From an uncultured Lachnospiraceae bacterium (GTDB taxonomy: Bacteria > Bacillota > Clostridia > Lachnospirales > Lachnospiraceae): 35,863 nucleotides of DNA. This document shows, piece by piece, positions 35,177 through 35,863 of the stretch; within the stretch, counting starts at the first letter, position 1, and every line of letters starts with the position of its first letter. A program made the position numbers and the translations under genes. The DNA is taken from positions 1 to 35,863 of the forward strand of contig CAMOWK010000020.1 of assembly GCA_946628415.1 (NCBI GenBank), written 5' to 3'. A model generated the notes under the pieces. The model had not been told where the DNA came from. It did not search any database and was given only the letters and a program-made list of their open reading frames with translations.

Positions 35177-35431
35177 GTGGAAAGAAATCTTAGAAAAACA
35201 CGTGTAGGTATTGTTACAAGTGACAAGATGGACAAGACAATCGTTGTTTCAATCATCGATAATGTTAAGCATCCCCTTTATGGCAAGATTGTAAAGAGGA
35301 CATACAAGCTTAAAGCGCATGATGAGAACAATGAGTGCAAAAAGGGCGATAGAGTTAGAGTTATGGAGACAAGACCACTCTCTAAGGATAAGAGATGGAG
35401 ACTTGTTGAAATTGTAGAGAAAGCTAAATAA
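35177..35431 (+). CDS. rpsQ: 30S ribosomal protein S17
   Basis: 84 residues from GTG 35177 after [30 protein letters not shown] and the [19 protein letters not shown] motif are typical of S17. Confidence 0.97.
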   Translation: MERNLRKTRVGIVTSDKMDKTIVVSIIDNVKHPLYGKIVKRTYKLKAHDENNECKKGDRVRVMETRPLSKDKRWRLVEIVEKAK

Positions 35432-35445
35432 GGAGGCGCGTGACA

Positions 35446-35814
35446 ATGGTACAGCAGGAAACAAGACTTAGGGTCGCTGACAACACAGGCGCAAAAGAGC
35501 TTCTTTGCATCAGAGTTTTAGGCGGCTCAACAAGAAGATATGCAAATATCGGTGATATAATCGTTGCAACTGTTAAAGATGCAACACCGGGCGGCGTTGT
35601 CAAGAAGGGTGACGTTGTCAAGGCTGTAGTAGTTCGTACAAAGAAGGGCGCTCATCGTAAGGATGGCTCTTATATAAGATTCGATGAAAATGCAGCAGTA
35701 ATTATAAAGGATGATCTTAATCCTAGAGGAACTCGTATATTTGGACCAGTTGCTAGAGAGCTTCGTGATAAGAAATTCATGAAGATTATCTCACTCGCAC
35801 CTGAAGTACTGTAA
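35446..35814 (+). CDS. rplN: 50S ribosomal protein L14
   Basis: 122 residues from ATG 35446, preceded by AAGGAGGCGCG; the GTG at 35440 is too close to that site. It begins [22 protein letters not shown] and contains the [28 protein letters not shown] motif. Confidence 0.97.
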   Translation: MVQQETRLRVADNTGAKELLCIRVLGGSTRRYANIGDIIVATVKDATPGGVVKKGDVVKAVVVRTKKGAHRKDGSYIRFDENAAVIIKDDLNPRGTRIFGPVARELRDKKFMKIISLAPEVL

Positions 35815-35826
35815 GGAGGTAGCACT

Positions 35827-35863
35827 GTGGCAACATCAAAGATTAAGAAGGATGACCTTGTAA
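35827..35863 (+). CDS. rplX: 50S ribosomal protein L24, 5' end only
   Basis: GTG 35827 after TAAGGAGGTAGC starts [12 protein letters not shown], the beginning of L24. The rest lies beyond the window. Its position after rplN is the normal operon order. Confidence 0.9.
   Translation, partial: MATSKIKKDDLV

Overview
The window looks like part of the chromosome of an anaerobic Firmicute, most likely a rumen or gut Lachnospiraceae (Butyrivibrio or Pseudobutyrivibrio type; genus not resolved). The grounds are a moderately AT-rich composition, strong GGAGG-type ribosome binding sites, a Gram-positive Tad pilus locus, an LPxTG-like surface protein with Cna-B modules, and the S10 ribosomal protein operon. 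All convincing genes are on the + strand. I see no tRNA, rRNA, CRISPR array or intact mobile element.

Layout. (1) 1-3444: the 3' part of a repetitive wall-anchored adhesin, then a broken Rpn-type nuclease tail held between two copies of a 52-bp terminator-bearing repeat. (2) 3445-11503: a CbxX/SpoVK-type AAA+ ATPase, a small tandem repeat, a HisA of eukaryotic type, a YfhO-family membrane protein, a hybrid histidine kinase and a membrane-anchored unknown protein. (3) 11511-13871: a large secreted protein of unknown function. (4) 14150-23875: a Tad/Flp pilus locus: TadZ, TadA, TadB, TadC, Flp-like pilin, a large pseudopilin-like protein, two TadE-like proteins and an FHA protein. A prepilin peptidase and an RcpC/CpaB are not in the window. 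(5) 24141-29877: an rRNA-type methyltransferase, a 1029-residue protein with a lipase-like GHSRG motif, an RsbV/RsbW-like pair and a GNAT acetyltransferase. (6) 29886-35863: promoter, structured leader and the S10 operon rpsJ-rplC-rplD-rplW-rplB-rpsS-rplV-rpsC-rplP-rpmC-rpsQ-rplN-rplX (last one cut by the window end).

How the parts work together. The Tad genes form one assembly machine. TadA powers it and TadB/TadC are the inner-membrane platform. Flp-like and TadE-like proteins are exported subunits, and TadZ and the FHA protein probably localise or regulate it. Unusual details are an Ig-like domain inserted in TadC, a doubled His/Cys motif at the end of one TadE, an altered Walker A in TadZ and a structured element between two genes of the locus.

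Most promising for novelty: the 1029-residue GHSRG protein, whose promoter shares an unusual box and hairpin-rich 5' UTR with the 737-residue secreted protein; the TadC with an Ig-like insertion; the TadE with a putative metal-binding tail; and the multi-hairpin element at 20837-20984.
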